Assembly: GCA_965658055.1 (NCBI GenBank) | Contig: CBFHQV010000001.1 | Span: forward strand, 35,182 to 99,181 | Length of the DNA: 64,000 nucleotides | Reading direction: 5' to 3' | Source of the DNA: Luminiphilus sp965658055 | Lineage (GTDB): Bacteria; Pseudomonadota; Gammaproteobacteria; Pseudomonadales; Halieaceae | Part shown: positions 26,038 through 36,000 of the stretch, piece by piece | Position numbering within the stretch: the first letter of the stretch is position 1 | Layout of the letters: each line of letters begins with the position of its first letter | Program-made: the position numbers and the translations under genes | The notes under the pieces: model-generated | Told to the model about the DNA's origin: nothing | Database searches by the model: none | Seen by the model: the letters and a program-made list of their open reading frames with translations, nothing else

Positions 26038-27651
26038 TTAGCTGTACTTGGCGTGCAGCATTCTTAGCACCTCGAGTCGCTCCTTAAATCGACACCCATC
26101 CATGTCGAGACAGCAGTCGGCTTCAAGTCCCGCCATGGTTTCGGCGATGTCGTCTGACATGCCGGCGATAAAGACTTTTTTCCCTGCTCGATCGGCATCA
26201 CAGGCGATGGTTTCAACGGCACGTGCCGCCGATACATCCATGAAAGGTACGCGTTGGAAGTCGAGAACTATGGCGTGCATATCATCCTTGTAGCGCTCCC
26301 GCACATGGTGGCCGACGTCGGCGGCCGCACCGAAACTGAGGGGGCCACCGAACTCAAACACCGTGACCCTATCACCCAGAGCTTCAAGCAGCGCTAGCTC
26401 TTCATCGTCGCTGGCGCTGAGCGGTCGCGACATCAATTCGTCGAGCTGCACTTTCGCTACCTGTCGCACATAGGCGAGTGCGGCAAGCACGACGCCAGCC
26501 GCTACAGCAGTAATGAGATCAACCAAAACCGTAAGGCCCAAGACCAAAGCCATCAGCGCGAGATCCCAGCGTGGACCACGGTGAGCGTTTTTGAGATAGC
26601 TGAAGTCGATAATGTCCAGCCCCACTTTGATCAGCACGCCCGCTAGGGCTGCGTGTGGGATATAAGCAGCGATGGGTCCTACGCCCAAGACGATGGCGGC
26701 AAGGACCGCCGAATGGATCATGCCGGAGATTTTGGTGTGACCCCCGGAGCGGATGTTTACTACGGTCCGCATGGTGGCGCCTGCACCGGCAATGCCCCCG
26801 AACAACCCAGCGATCGCGTTACCGACACCCTGACCAATGAGCTCCTGGTTGGAGTCGTGGCGCGTGCGGGTCATGTTGTCCGCGACCAGCGACGTTAACA
26901 GGCTATCGATGGATCCTAAAACGGCCAAGATAAATGCGGCTTCGATGACCAGCAGCATTGCAGACTGTTGGAACACCGGCATGTGAAACTCCGGAAGCCC
27001 GCTCGGAATGTCGCCAAGAATCGGCAGCTCACCAAGAAAAAGCGACAGTACAGTCCCGACGATCAAGGCAGCTAGTGCGCCGGGGAGGTATTTACCCCAG
27101 GCGGTGGGCCAGGTGTACACCACCACTAAGGTCACCGCAGCCACAATGAAGGCCGAAAAATTAATATCCAAAAATGCTGTGGGAAGATAAAGCAGAGCTG
27201 GGATCGTGCCCGCGGGTGCCATGTGCCCGACGGTGGCATCGAGCTGCAAAATAATAATGATGACCCCGATGCCGCTCATAAAGCCTGACACGACGGGATA
27301 GGGGACGAGTCGGATAAAGTCGCCGATTTTGACCAGTCCGAAGGCAATCTGGAAAAGCCCTGCGAGAACGACCGCGGTCAATATTAATCCCACGTCACCA
27401 GATAGGCTCGCAAAAAGCCCGGCCAAGACGACGACCATAGGGCCTGTTGGTCCCGATACGTTAGTTGGAGTGCCCCCCAGCCAAGCAGCGAAGAACCCGA
27501 CGATGATTGCGCCGTACATGCCGGCCATCGGCCCAAGCCCCGAGGCGACACCAAAAGCCAGTGCGAGCGGAATGGCAACGACGCCAGCCGTCAGCCCGCC
27601 GTAGATATCTCCACGCAGATGGGTCAGGTCGAATTTGAACGCGGACAGCAT
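26038..27651 (-). CDS. SulP-family inorganic anion transporter with STAS domain
   Basis: A 537-residue inner-membrane transporter of the SulP/SLC26 family. The N-terminal membrane domain has LTAGVVAIPLALAFGVASGLGP and NVSGPTGPMVVVLAG, hallmarks of the transport core. After ~10-12 helices a cytoplasmic STAS domain (residues ~420-530, MHAIVLDFQRVPFMDVSAARAVE) closes the chain. SulP members carry sulfate, bicarbonate or other anions, and some marine ones (BicA type) move bicarbonate with Na+. The substrate is not decidable here. The ATG at 27651 has GGAG upstream; an alternative GTG at 27696 would add 15 residues. A LysR gene is divergent across a short spacer that contains an OxyR-like palindrome, so it probably controls this transporter. 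Confidence 0.92.
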   Translation of the reverse strand: MLSAFKFDLTHLRGDIYGGLTAGVVAIPLALAFGVASGLGPMAGMYGAIIVGFFAAWLGGTPTNVSGPTGPMVVVLAGLFASLSGDVGLILTAVVLAGLFQIAFGLVKIGDFIRLVPYPVVSGFMSGIGVIIIILQLDATVGHMAPAGTIPALLYLPTAFLDINFSAFIVAAVTLVVVYTWPTAWGKYLPGALAALIVGTVLSLFLGELPILGDIPSGLPEFHMPVFQQSAMLLVIEAAFILAVLGSIDSLLTSLVADNMTRTRHDSNQELIGQGVGNAIAGLFGGIAGAGATMRTVVNIRSGGHTKISGMIHSAVLAAIVLGVGPIAAYIPHAALAGVLIKVGLDIIDFSYLKNAHRGPRWDLALMALVLGLTVLVDLITAVAAGVVLAALAYVRQVAKVQLDELMSRPLSASDDEELALLEALGDRVTVFEFGGPLSFGAAADVGHHVRERYKDDMHAIVLDFQRVPFMDVSAARAVETIACDADRAGKKVFIAGMSDDIAETMAGLEADCCLDMDGCRFKERLEVLRMLHAKYS

Positions 27652-27723
27652 GGGCTGGAATCTCCAAGAAATGATAGCGGTCGAGCTTACGTGCACTTAT
27701 ATATGGACAGATTTACCAATTTG

Positions 27724-27742
27724 ATATAGATTTTTTCTATAT
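27724..27742. promoter_or_regulatory. LysR/OxyR-type operator palindrome
   Basis: ATATAGA-TTTTT-TCTATAT is a perfect 7-bp inverted repeat containing ATAG-N7-CTAT, the half-operator pattern of OxyR-type LysR proteins. It lies 33 bp before the LysR start and 73 bp before the SulP start in the shared divergent promoter region. Confidence 0.6.
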
Positions 27743-27774
27743 AACATCATCACCCGGGTCGAGGCCCAGAGACC

Positions 27775-28701
27775 ATGGTTTCTTTGCGACAACTGGAATA
27801 CCTCGTGGCGGTGGCTGACACAGGTTCTCTTCGGCAGGCGGCGCGGCGATTGGGCGTTACGCAGCCCACGCTGACCGTTCAGATCACGGCCCTGGAGGAA
27901 ACACTTGGCGTACAGCTGTTTGAGCGGACCCGACACGCAACGCTGTTAAGTCCCGCGGGGCGGGAGCTCCTTCCAGACGCTATGAATTTGCTCTCCCAAT
28001 GGCGCAACGTGGTCGAGAGTGCGCATCTGCTAAGCGATGATGCGCACTCGACATATCGGCTGGGTGTACCCCAAACCCTAGGACCTTACTTGCTGCCTCA
28101 GTTACTTCCCTCCATTCACCAGCGTTTTGCCAATCTCCGACTGCATGTGCGGGAGGAGGTGCCGGATCAGCTGTTGCAGGGACTGGAGGGAGGGCGGTTT
28201 GATTTGGTTATTGGCCCGATTAACACAGAGTCGGAGTCAATCGTTCGCGTGCCGCTGTTTCGTGAGCCTTTACTACTCGCCAGTCCTGTCGACATGGCCC
28301 TAGCACCCAGAGATGATTTTTCAGAGAGTGATTTAAGCGGCCTCGATATTCTGGCGATGGACGAGCGCCATACCCTGCGGCGCGAAGTTGAGCAGATTTG
28401 CGAGCAAACCGGGGCTAAGTTAAACCGTGACTATGAAGGCACTAGCTTGGACACCCTCCGCCAGATGGTGGTGATGGGGATGGGCTTGGCCTTTTTGCCG
28501 GCCCTGTATGTGCGCAGTGAAATTCATCGTCCCGAAGAGCTTCGCATCCAAAGTTTGAAGGGTCGTGGCCTTTATCGCGAGCACGCCTTGCTCTATCGGC
28601 GCCAGGCCCCCTCGCGGCGTTTTTATCGCCAGTTGACCGACCGTATTCGGGATGTGATTGCCGCTGACCTCGGCGATACGGTGTCGCTACTTCCCGCGTA
28701 A
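27775..28701 (+). CDS. OxyR-like LysR-family regulator without the peroxidatic cysteine
   Basis: A 308-residue LysR regulator. The N-terminal winged helix-turn-helix is LRQLEYLVAVADTGSLRQAARRLGVTQPTLTVQI, and the effector domain aligns with OxyR, including DERHTLRREVEQICEQTG and SLDTLRQMVVMGMGLAFLP. In E. coli OxyR the first block reads GHC(199)LRDQ and C208 follows. Here Thr200 occupies the peroxidatic position, while the resolving-type Cys209 remains as the only cysteine in the protein. The classical disulfide switch therefore cannot form within one chain. It is divergent from a SulP transporter and has an OxyR-like operator in front. It may sense another ligand, such as an anion. The ATG at 27775 gives the normal family length. 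Confidence 0.92.
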   Translation: MVSLRQLEYLVAVADTGSLRQAARRLGVTQPTLTVQITALEETLGVQLFERTRHATLLSPAGRELLPDAMNLLSQWRNVVESAHLLSDDAHSTYRLGVPQTLGPYLLPQLLPSIHQRFANLRLHVREEVPDQLLQGLEGGRFDLVIGPINTESESIVRVPLFREPLLLASPVDMALAPRDDFSESDLSGLDILAMDERHTLRREVEQICEQTGAKLNRDYEGTSLDTLRQMVVMGMGLAFLPALYVRSEIHRPEELRIQSLKGRGLYREHALLYRRQAPSRRFYRQLTDRIRDVIAADLGDTVSLLPA

Positions 28702-28899
28702 TAGGCGCTTATAGGCCAACAAACAACCCCAGCGCGCACTTTTTGTCCCTCAATTAGCTGGCGGCGATTGAATTTGAACTTGGAGTATGTTCTTCTCCCG
28801 TTCGGTTTTTTTGCGTGCCGACAGCAATCCTTTGCCGCTGCAGGCGCAGAGCTTTCATCGTTTAGCCTGACCATCCATCGCGCTTTTACTGGAGGAGCT

Positions 28900-30108
28900 A
28901 TGACTCACTCAGCATACATTTACGACGCTGTGCGAACACCCCGCAGCAAAGGAAAGAAAGAGGGCACCCTGCATGAGGTAAAACCCGTTGATTTGGGTGC
29001 GGGCCTGTTACGTGCCTTACAGCAGCGTCAGGACCTCGATACCTCCTACGTTGATGATGTGGTGATGGGATGCGTGACTCCGATTGGCGAACAAGGATCC
29101 GACATTGCCAAGATGATCGTGCAAAACGCGGATTGGGATGAATCGGTAGCCGGTGTTCAGCTGGATCGTTTTTGTGCCTCGGGATTGGAGGCGGTCAATA
29201 TCGCCGCCCAGAAAATAGCCTCGGGCTGGGAAGACCTGGTGGTAGCGGGCGGCGTCGAATGCATGTCCCGGGTACCTATGGGTTCAAACGGTGGTGTCAT
29301 GGGTTCGGACCCCGGGTTTTCGATGAAGACCGGCTTCGTTCCACAGGGCATTGGCGCGGATACCATCGCCACGCTTGAGGGCTGGAGTCGTGAGGATGTC
29401 GATACCTACGCTGTCACCTCTCAACAGCGCGCGACCCATGCCCGTGACAGCGGATGGTTTGACGGCTCAGTCATCCCTGTGCGTGATGAAAATGGGGTCA
29501 CGATTCTAGAGCGCGATGACTTTATCAAACCGCAAACCACCCTTGAGGGCCTGGGCCAACTCAAGCCGTCTTTTGAAATGCACGGTGGCTTGGGTTTTGA
29601 CGACATCATCATTGCCAAGTACCCCGAACTCGACCGGGTAAATCATGTGCACACCCCCGGGAACTCCTCGGGCATTGTCGACGGGTCATCGGCCGTATTA
29701 ATTGGCAGTGAGAAAGCCGGCAAAGATCTCGGCATGACTCCCCGCGGTCGTATTGTCGCTACTGCGATCCTGGCGACCGACCCTATCATTATGCTCACAG
29801 GTCCTGGACCCGCAGCGAAAAAGTGTCTCAAGCGGGCGGGAATGACACCGGCGGATATCGATCTCTGGGAAATCAACGAGGCGTTTGCTTCGGTGGTTCT
29901 GCGTTACATGAAGGATTTAGATCTCGATCTTGAGATCACCAACGTCAACGGCGGCGCCATTGCTATGGGCCACCCCTTGGGCGCCACCGGTGGTTGTCTG
30001 GTCAGCACTGTTCTCGATGAGCTCGAGCGCCGCAATGCCAAGCGCGCCATGCTCTCGCTCTGCGTGGGCGGCGGCATGGGCATCTCTACAATCATCGAGC
30101 GTGTTTAG
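28900..30108 (+). CDS. Acetyl-CoA C-acyltransferase (thiolase)
   Basis: A 402-residue thiolase that cleaves 3-ketoacyl-CoA with CoA, the last step of beta-oxidation. The catalytic residues are Cys92 (DRFCASGLEAVN), His358 (GHPLGATG) and Cys388 (CVGGGMG), with NEAFA preceding. The start is set at ATG 28900, which has GGAGGAG immediately upstream; the frame is open to 28768 but the extra 44 residues look non-homologous. The FadB-like gene starts 26 bp downstream, so the pair forms a fadAB-like operon for the trifunctional beta-oxidation complex, here in the order thiolase then multifunctional subunit. Confidence 0.95.
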   Translation: MTHSAYIYDAVRTPRSKGKKEGTLHEVKPVDLGAGLLRALQQRQDLDTSYVDDVVMGCVTPIGEQGSDIAKMIVQNADWDESVAGVQLDRFCASGLEAVNIAAQKIASGWEDLVVAGGVECMSRVPMGSNGGVMGSDPGFSMKTGFVPQGIGADTIATLEGWSREDVDTYAVTSQQRATHARDSGWFDGSVIPVRDENGVTILERDDFIKPQTTLEGLGQLKPSFEMHGGLGFDDIIIAKYPELDRVNHVHTPGNSSGIVDGSSAVLIGSEKAGKDLGMTPRGRIVATAILATDPIIMLTGPGPAAKKCLKRAGMTPADIDLWEINEAFASVVLRYMKDLDLDLEITNVNGGAIAMGHPLGATGGCLVSTVLDELERRNAKRAMLSLCVGGGMGISTIIERV

Positions 30109-30134
30109 CGCCACCTCACGGAGAATTACATCAC

Positions 30135-32282
30135 ATGAGCGGATTTAATTACGAAAAAGACGGCGATGGTATTGTGACGATCACCATGGATATGGCGGGT
30201 CCCGTCAACTCCATGAGCGAAGAGTTCTTGCCCATGCTCGCCGACACAGCGACCAAGCTAGAGGCGGAGACTGGCCTCACCGGTGTTGTTTTGACCTCGG
30301 CGAAAAGCACTTTTTTTGCCGGCGGTGATTTGAACATGCTTTGCCAGGTCACCGATGAAACCGTCGAGACGTTTTTTCATGGTGTTGAAGCCACCAAGGC
30401 GCAAATGCGCCGCTTGGAAAAACTTCCGGTGCCCATTGTCGCAGCGATCAACGGGGCTGCGTTGGGAGGGGGTCTCGAGCTGGCGCTGGCGTGCAACTAT
30501 CGTATTGCGGTGAATCATAAATCCGTGCAGCTTGGATTTCCCGAGGTGACTTTGGGTTTGTTGCCGGGGGGCGGCGGTGTAGTGAAAGGTATTTACCTCA
30601 TGGGCCTGATGGCGGCCAACGAGTATTTGCTCGAGGGCAAGCGAGTTGCACCCGAGCAGGCTCAGGCAGCCGGTTTGATTGATGAGACTGTGGCTACGCA
30701 TGAGGAACTGCTGCCGCGCGCCAGAGCCTGGCTGTTGGAAAACAAAGACAATGAGGCGGCGAGAACACAGCCCTGGGATACCAAGGGTTACAAAATCCCG
30801 GGCGGCAATGCGAGCCATCCGGCGGTAGCGCAAATGTTGCCGGTGGCCTCCGCCATGTTGCGTCAAAAAACCCGGGGTTTGTTGCCTGCCCCCGAGAAGA
30901 TCCTGGACGTGGCCGTGACTGCGCTGCGAGTGGATTTCGAAACCGCGATGCGGGTTGAGAGTCGTGGGCTGGCGTATCTAGCCAACACGCCCCAAGCCAA
31001 AAACATGATCAATACATTCTTCTTTCAGATGAACCAGGTCAATGGTGGCGCGTCGCGTCCTGAAGGGGTTGAAAAGCAGTTGACGAAAAAAGTGGGCGTC
31101 TTGGGTGCTGGCATGATGGGGCAGGGTATCGCCTATGTGTCTGCCATGGCAGGGATTGAGGTCGTGCTCAAGGATTTGACGCAGGAGGCGGCTGAGAAGG
31201 GTAAGCAATACTCCGAGACGCTTTTGAAAAAGCGCGTCGAAAAAGGCCGTATGACGGAGGAAAAAGCGCAGTCGGTGTTGGCGTTGATTAAACCGACAGC
31301 GAGCAACGATGATTTGGCGGGTTGCGATCTGATCATTGAGGCCGTCTTTGAAAATATCGGGCTCAAGCACCAGATGACCAAAGAGCTTGAGGGGTATTTA
31401 GGCGAGGGCGGCGTCTGGGGTTCGAATACCTCCACGCTGCCAATCACCCGTTTGGCTGAAGCCAGTGCCAAACCAGAAAACTTTATCGGCATTCACTTCT
31501 TTTCCCCCGTCGACAAGATGCCGCTGGTGGAAATTATCATGGGTGAACATACCAGCGATCTGGCCCTCGCCAAGGCCTTCGATTACACCCAGCAAATCCG
31601 CAAAACGCCGATTGTCGTTAATGACTCCCTCGGTTTCTTTACCTCAAGGACTTTTGGTACCTATTTGGACGAGGGCGTGCGTTTGTTGAGCGAGGGCGTG
31701 CACCCAGTCAAGATCGATAACCTGGGTAAGGCGATGGGGATGCCTGTCGGTCCGCTGTCGGTTTACGACGAGGTAAGTTTGGAGCTGTCCCGCAAGGCCG
31801 CAGAGACCTGGAAAGAGATGGGTATCGAAGATCCCTGGGGCGATGGCAGTATCGTGCGCGATGTTGTGGCCACCATGGTGAACGATCATCAGCGCGGGGG
31901 GCGTCATCACGGTGGCGGTTTCTATGAGTACGCGGAGGATGGCAGCAAAAAGATCTGGCCCCAACTGTTGGATCTTTATTACAAGCCGGAGACCGTGGTG
32001 GCCGAGCAAGATATCAAAGATCGGCTGTTGTTTCGGCAGGTCATCGAGGCACTTAAGTGCTACGAAACCAACGTCCTTCGTTCGGTGGCAGATGGCAATA
32101 TCGGCTCCATCATGGGCATTGGCGCACCGGTCTGGACGGGTGGCTTGATCCAGTTCGTGAACACCTATGGGCTTGCCCGCTTTGTTGCCCGCTGTGAGGA
32201 ACTCACGAGCACCTATGGAGAGCGATTTGCGGCCCCGGCGATCGTTGCTGAAAAATTAGCAGCGGGGGAATTGCTGGTTTAA
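30135..32282 (+). CDS. Multifunctional enoyl-CoA hydratase/3-hydroxyacyl-CoA dehydrogenase (FadB/FadJ-like)
   Basis: A 715-residue fusion of an N-terminal crotonase domain (1-~190; oxyanion segments FFAGGDLNML and NGAALGGGLELALA, with VTLGLLPGGGG) and a C-terminal 3-hydroxyacyl-CoA dehydrogenase (NAD motif GVLGAGMMGQGIA near 320; IGIHFFSPVDKMPLVEII; a 3HCDH C-terminal helical region). It hydrates enoyl-CoA and oxidises the product to 3-ketoacyl-CoA for the adjacent thiolase. Its length is like FadB (729) and FadJ (714). It lies 26 bp after the thiolase with a GGAGA Shine-Dalgarno sequence. A small GC hairpin follows the stop. Confidence 0.95.
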   Translation: MSGFNYEKDGDGIVTITMDMAGPVNSMSEEFLPMLADTATKLEAETGLTGVVLTSAKSTFFAGGDLNMLCQVTDETVETFFHGVEATKAQMRRLEKLPVPIVAAINGAALGGGLELALACNYRIAVNHKSVQLGFPEVTLGLLPGGGGVVKGIYLMGLMAANEYLLEGKRVAPEQAQAAGLIDETVATHEELLPRARAWLLENKDNEAARTQPWDTKGYKIPGGNASHPAVAQMLPVASAMLRQKTRGLLPAPEKILDVAVTALRVDFETAMRVESRGLAYLANTPQAKNMINTFFFQMNQVNGGASRPEGVEKQLTKKVGVLGAGMMGQGIAYVSAMAGIEVVLKDLTQEAAEKGKQYSETLLKKRVEKGRMTEEKAQSVLALIKPTASNDDLAGCDLIIEAVFENIGLKHQMTKELEGYLGEGGVWGSNTSTLPITRLAEASAKPENFIGIHFFSPVDKMPLVEIIMGEHTSDLALAKAFDYTQQIRKTPIVVNDSLGFFTSRTFGTYLDEGVRLLSEGVHPVKIDNLGKAMGMPVGPLSVYDEVSLELSRKAAETWKEMGIEDPWGDGSIVRDVVATMVNDHQRGGRHHGGGFYEYAEDGSKKIWPQLLDLYYKPETVVAEQDIKDRLLFRQVIEALKCYETNVLRSVADGNIGSIMGIGAPVWTGGLIQFVNTYGLARFVARCEELTSTYGERFAAPAIVAEKLAAGELLV

Positions 32283-32309
32283 GCTGAGGACGCGTTCGTG
32301 TAAGCAAGC

Positions 32310-32330
32310 AGGCGGGTGTTCGCCCCGCCT
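32310..32330 (+). other. GC-rich hairpin between the FadB-like and SRAP genes
   Basis: AGGCGGG/CCCGCCT with a 7-base loop lies 28 bp after the FadB-like stop and just before the SRAP ribosome-binding site. There is no U-tract, so it may be a weak attenuator, a processing site or nothing. Confidence 0.35.
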
Positions 32331-32342
32331 TGGGGAAAGACG

Positions 32343-32969
32343 ATGTGTGGTCGCTATACCCTGCAAGTCAGTCATCGCCCGAAGTTAATGGCACTCGGGC
32401 TTCCTCTCGCTGATCGATTTAACATCGCCCCGCAATCTGAGGTGTTGGTAATCGAGTCTGGGGGTGAATATGCGCTAAAGCCCTGGGACTACTCGCCAAG
32501 TTGGGCTCGGGAGCCCATGCACCTGACCAATGCGCGCAGCGAAACCCTGCGTGAGAAGCCTGCGTTTCGTAAAGCAGATCGCTGCGTGTTTGTCGCCGAT
32601 GGCTGGTACGAGTGGCAGCGCCGCGACGGGCAAAAACAACCTTGGTACCACCATCTGAATGGCGCGCTGCTGTTTTTTGCAGGTATTCAGGCGACACAAG
32701 GGGGCTGCGCTATTGTGACTCGTGCAGCCATTGACCATCTCGCCGAGATTCACCACCGACAGCCCGTCTTATTAGAGGAGCGGGCGATCGAGCCGTGGCT
32801 GGCAGGCCATGATTTATTTGCCAGCAGCACAACACATCGTGTCCGCTGTCATCCCGTGAGCCGGCGTGTGAACAAGCCCAACCAAGACGACGCGGCGCTG
32901 ATTGAAGCGATTAAACTCGACGCACAGCCACCCGCCAACGACCGGGAAATCCCGGACCTTTTTTCCTGA
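32343..32969 (+). CDS. SOS response-associated peptidase (SRAP, YedK/HMCES-like)
   Basis: A 208-residue SRAP protein. These attach covalently through Cys2 to abasic sites in single-stranded DNA and protect them. The start is set at ATG 32343 because cysteine must be residue 2 (MCGRYTLQ) and GGGGAAAG lies upstream; a GTG at 32316 would bury it. The other active-site elements are present: NARSETL around 63-69, Glu90 in DGWYEWQ, and His137 in the IHHRQPVLL segment, which corresponds to IHxRMP. The C-terminal CHPVSRRVNKPNQDD matches the family end. It stands alone; the convergent RND operon ends 45 bp downstream. Confidence 0.94.
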   Translation: MCGRYTLQVSHRPKLMALGLPLADRFNIAPQSEVLVIESGGEYALKPWDYSPSWAREPMHLTNARSETLREKPAFRKADRCVFVADGWYEWQRRDGQKQPWYHHLNGALLFFAGIQATQGGCAIVTRAAIDHLAEIHHRQPVLLEERAIEPWLAGHDLFASSTTHRVRCHPVSRRVNKPNQDDAALIEAIKLDAQPPANDREIPDLFS

Positions 32970-33014
32970 TATACCTGTCTCTTGAGTGCCCAGCCTATTC
33001 AGAACCCCTGCGGA

Positions 33015-36000
33015 CTATTGGCTGTCGAGTTCTTCAAGGAGCTGGGTGCCAGCTCGCGAGCGCGGTTTGGCAAATCCGGCAAGTCCCAGATAGACCAGAG
33101 GCGTGAGGTAAAGGGTGAATACGGTGGCTAACCCCATGCCGCCAAACACAACCCAGCCCACCGCGGAGCGTGCTTCGGCACCGGGGCCCGATGCCAATAT
33201 CAGCGGCAGGGCGCCGAAAACAGTGGATACCAGGGTCATGGCAATAGGCCGTAGTCGAGTTCTTGCCGCCTCGGTAACGGCCTCCCTCACGTTGTGACCG
33301 GCATCCCGTAATTGATCGGCAAACTCGACCAGCAAAATGCCGTTCTTAGCGATGAGACCAATGAGCATGACCAGGCCCACTTGAGAGTAAATATTCAGTG
33401 ACGTACCGGTTAGAAACAAGGCGAAAATGGCGGCAGCGAGTCCAAAGGGGACGATAGTCATAATGACAACGGCTGACATCACCCCCTCGAATTGGGCGAC
33501 CAACACCAGGAAAACAACCAGCAGGGCAAACCCGTAAGTCGCCAACGTATCGCGATTTGCTTCATCGAGTGCCGCGGCCTCGCCGCGGGTAACAAGCGTC
33601 ACGTCGCTGGGAAGCACCTCGCGTCCCAAAGCCAAAAGCTCGTCCACGGCGGTTTGCAGGGCTACCCCTGGGTTTAGTTCAACGTCGAGCTCGATGGCGC
33701 GTCGCTGCAGGCGTCGGTCTAACTGTCCCGCCACACCGTGTTCCTCCAGACTGACCACGCTGGACAAGGGAACCAAGGCACCCGCGCGTGTTCGCACATA
33801 GAGATTAACTAGATCATCAGGGTCATCGATTTTATCCGAGCCTGCTTCCAAAATTATTGGTACAGCTTGATCGTTGGCATTGAGGTCGATCACGCGAAAG
33901 CCATCGACCATGACGCGCAGGGTTTGTGCGATATCCTCGAGCGAGATGTCCAGGTCAGACGCACGCTCCCTGTCGATACGGACAGAGAGCTGGGGCTGCG
34001 ATGGATCATAGCTGATGCGCGGTCTGCTGACCGTATCGAGCTGTTCACGAATGGCGTCCGAATAGCGCCGTGCGGCAGCGAAGATGTCTTCGTAGTCGGT
34101 TCCCAGCAGGGCCAGGCTCACGCCGCCATTGGAGGCGCCCCGAATGTTCAGTGAGTTCGCGCTGAAAATGCGCGTGGTCATGCCGGGAAGATTGGCAAAC
34201 AGTGGTTTGAGTTCGGCGGCGATCTCCTGCTGACTGCGCTCGCGCTCATTCCAGGGTGCGAGTCTGGCAACCATAAAGACAATATTGGGATCCCAGCGCC
34301 CAATCACTGAATACAGTGACTCAATTTCACCATTTTCTATCAGGGGAACCAAAATATTTTCCATGCGATCGGCCTGACGCTCGGTGTAAGAGAGACCGAC
34401 ACCATCGGGACCTCGGGCAAATAAAACTACCGATCCTCTATCCTCGGGCGGCAGAAGTTCTTGCTCGAGCTCGAAATAGAGTGAGGCCGATATCATCGTC
34501 GCAAGCAAGCAGAAGGTGAGTGATAGCTTGGGGTGACCAAGAACCCAGCCCAGGGTGCTGTGATAAAACTCAGCGAGCGCATTACCCAGCCCAGTCAGTC
34601 GCCGGTCTCTGTCTTGGTGGCTATCCAGCGTTGCCATGGCTGCGGGGACCAGACTGAGGGCGACAAAAGAAGAAATGGCCACCGCCACCGCAAGCACAAG
34701 CCCGAACTCCCGGAACAAGCGGCCCGCCGTGCCGGGTAAGAACGCGATGGGGATAAAAACAGCGACCAACACCACGGTAGTTGCGATCACAGCGAAAAAA
34801 ACTTGGCGGGTACCGACCACCGCCGCAGCCCTTGACCCTAATCCCTCGGCGCGCCGTCGCTGCACGCTCTCAAGGACAACGATTGCATCATCCACGATAA
34901 GGCCCGCTGCGAGCACCAGAGCCAACAGGGTGAGAATGTTAATGGAGAACCCTAGCAGCCAGCTGACTGCCAGTGTTCCCAAGAGCGAAATAGGAATGGC
35001 GATCGCGGGAATCAGTGTGAGTCGCATGGACCCCGAAAAGACGCGTATCGTGGTAATCACCACGATGATCGAAATAAGAAGCGTGGCGAAAACCTCTTTC
35101 ACGGCGCCACGAATAAATACCGCATCATCTGAAATGACCGATAGCGTGATGTCTTTAAGTCGTTGATTGAGATCCTCCACGACAGTCGCTACGCCATTCG
35201 ATATTTCTATCGTATTGGACCCCGCCTGACGGATGATGCCAATGCCAACGACTCGCTCACCGTTGAGTCGGACAAAGCCTTCCGCGTCCTCGGGAGAAAA
35301 TGCGACTTTCGCCACGTCACCTATACGAATGTCATCGCGCACAATAAGCGATGCTATGTCATCCTCTTTAGTAACCGCCGCATCGGCCCGAACCAGCAGC
35401 TGCTGATCGCCTGCGCGGAAGCTCCCTGCGGGTACATCAAGGGGCGCGGCTCGCAACACCGCTGTTACATCGGCAACAGTTAGGCCGTAGCTAGTCATCC
35501 GCAGCGGATCGAGAATAATCCTTAAGACGCGCTGGCGGGCCCCAAATAACGGCACGTCTGCCACCCCGGGTAGGGAAACAAACTGGGGCACCACATCCTG
35601 TTCGATTATGCGCTCGAGTTCTGCCTCGGAGTACAGCGCGCTTTGAACGGCGATGCGGATTGTCTCCTCGGACTCTTGATCCGCCTTGAAAATTGAGACC
35701 TGTTCCACTGAATCGGGCAGCTCTCGCTCGATGCGACTCACTGCCTCTCGAACGTCGGCCGCGGCCTGATCAACCTCGGTCCCGGGTCGAAATTCGATCC
35801 AGATGCGTGTGTTGTTTTCTTCGCTCGCGGAGTTTATTTCAACCACCCCCGATACGCGAGCGACGGCACCTTCAAGCAGTCGGGTCACTTCCGCGTCCAT
35901 GGTCTCTGGTGAAGCGCCGGGCATAAGCGCTCTCACTGATACAATCGGGCGATCGACATCGGGAAGCTCGCGGACCTCGATGGCCAGCAGGGCGGCGACA

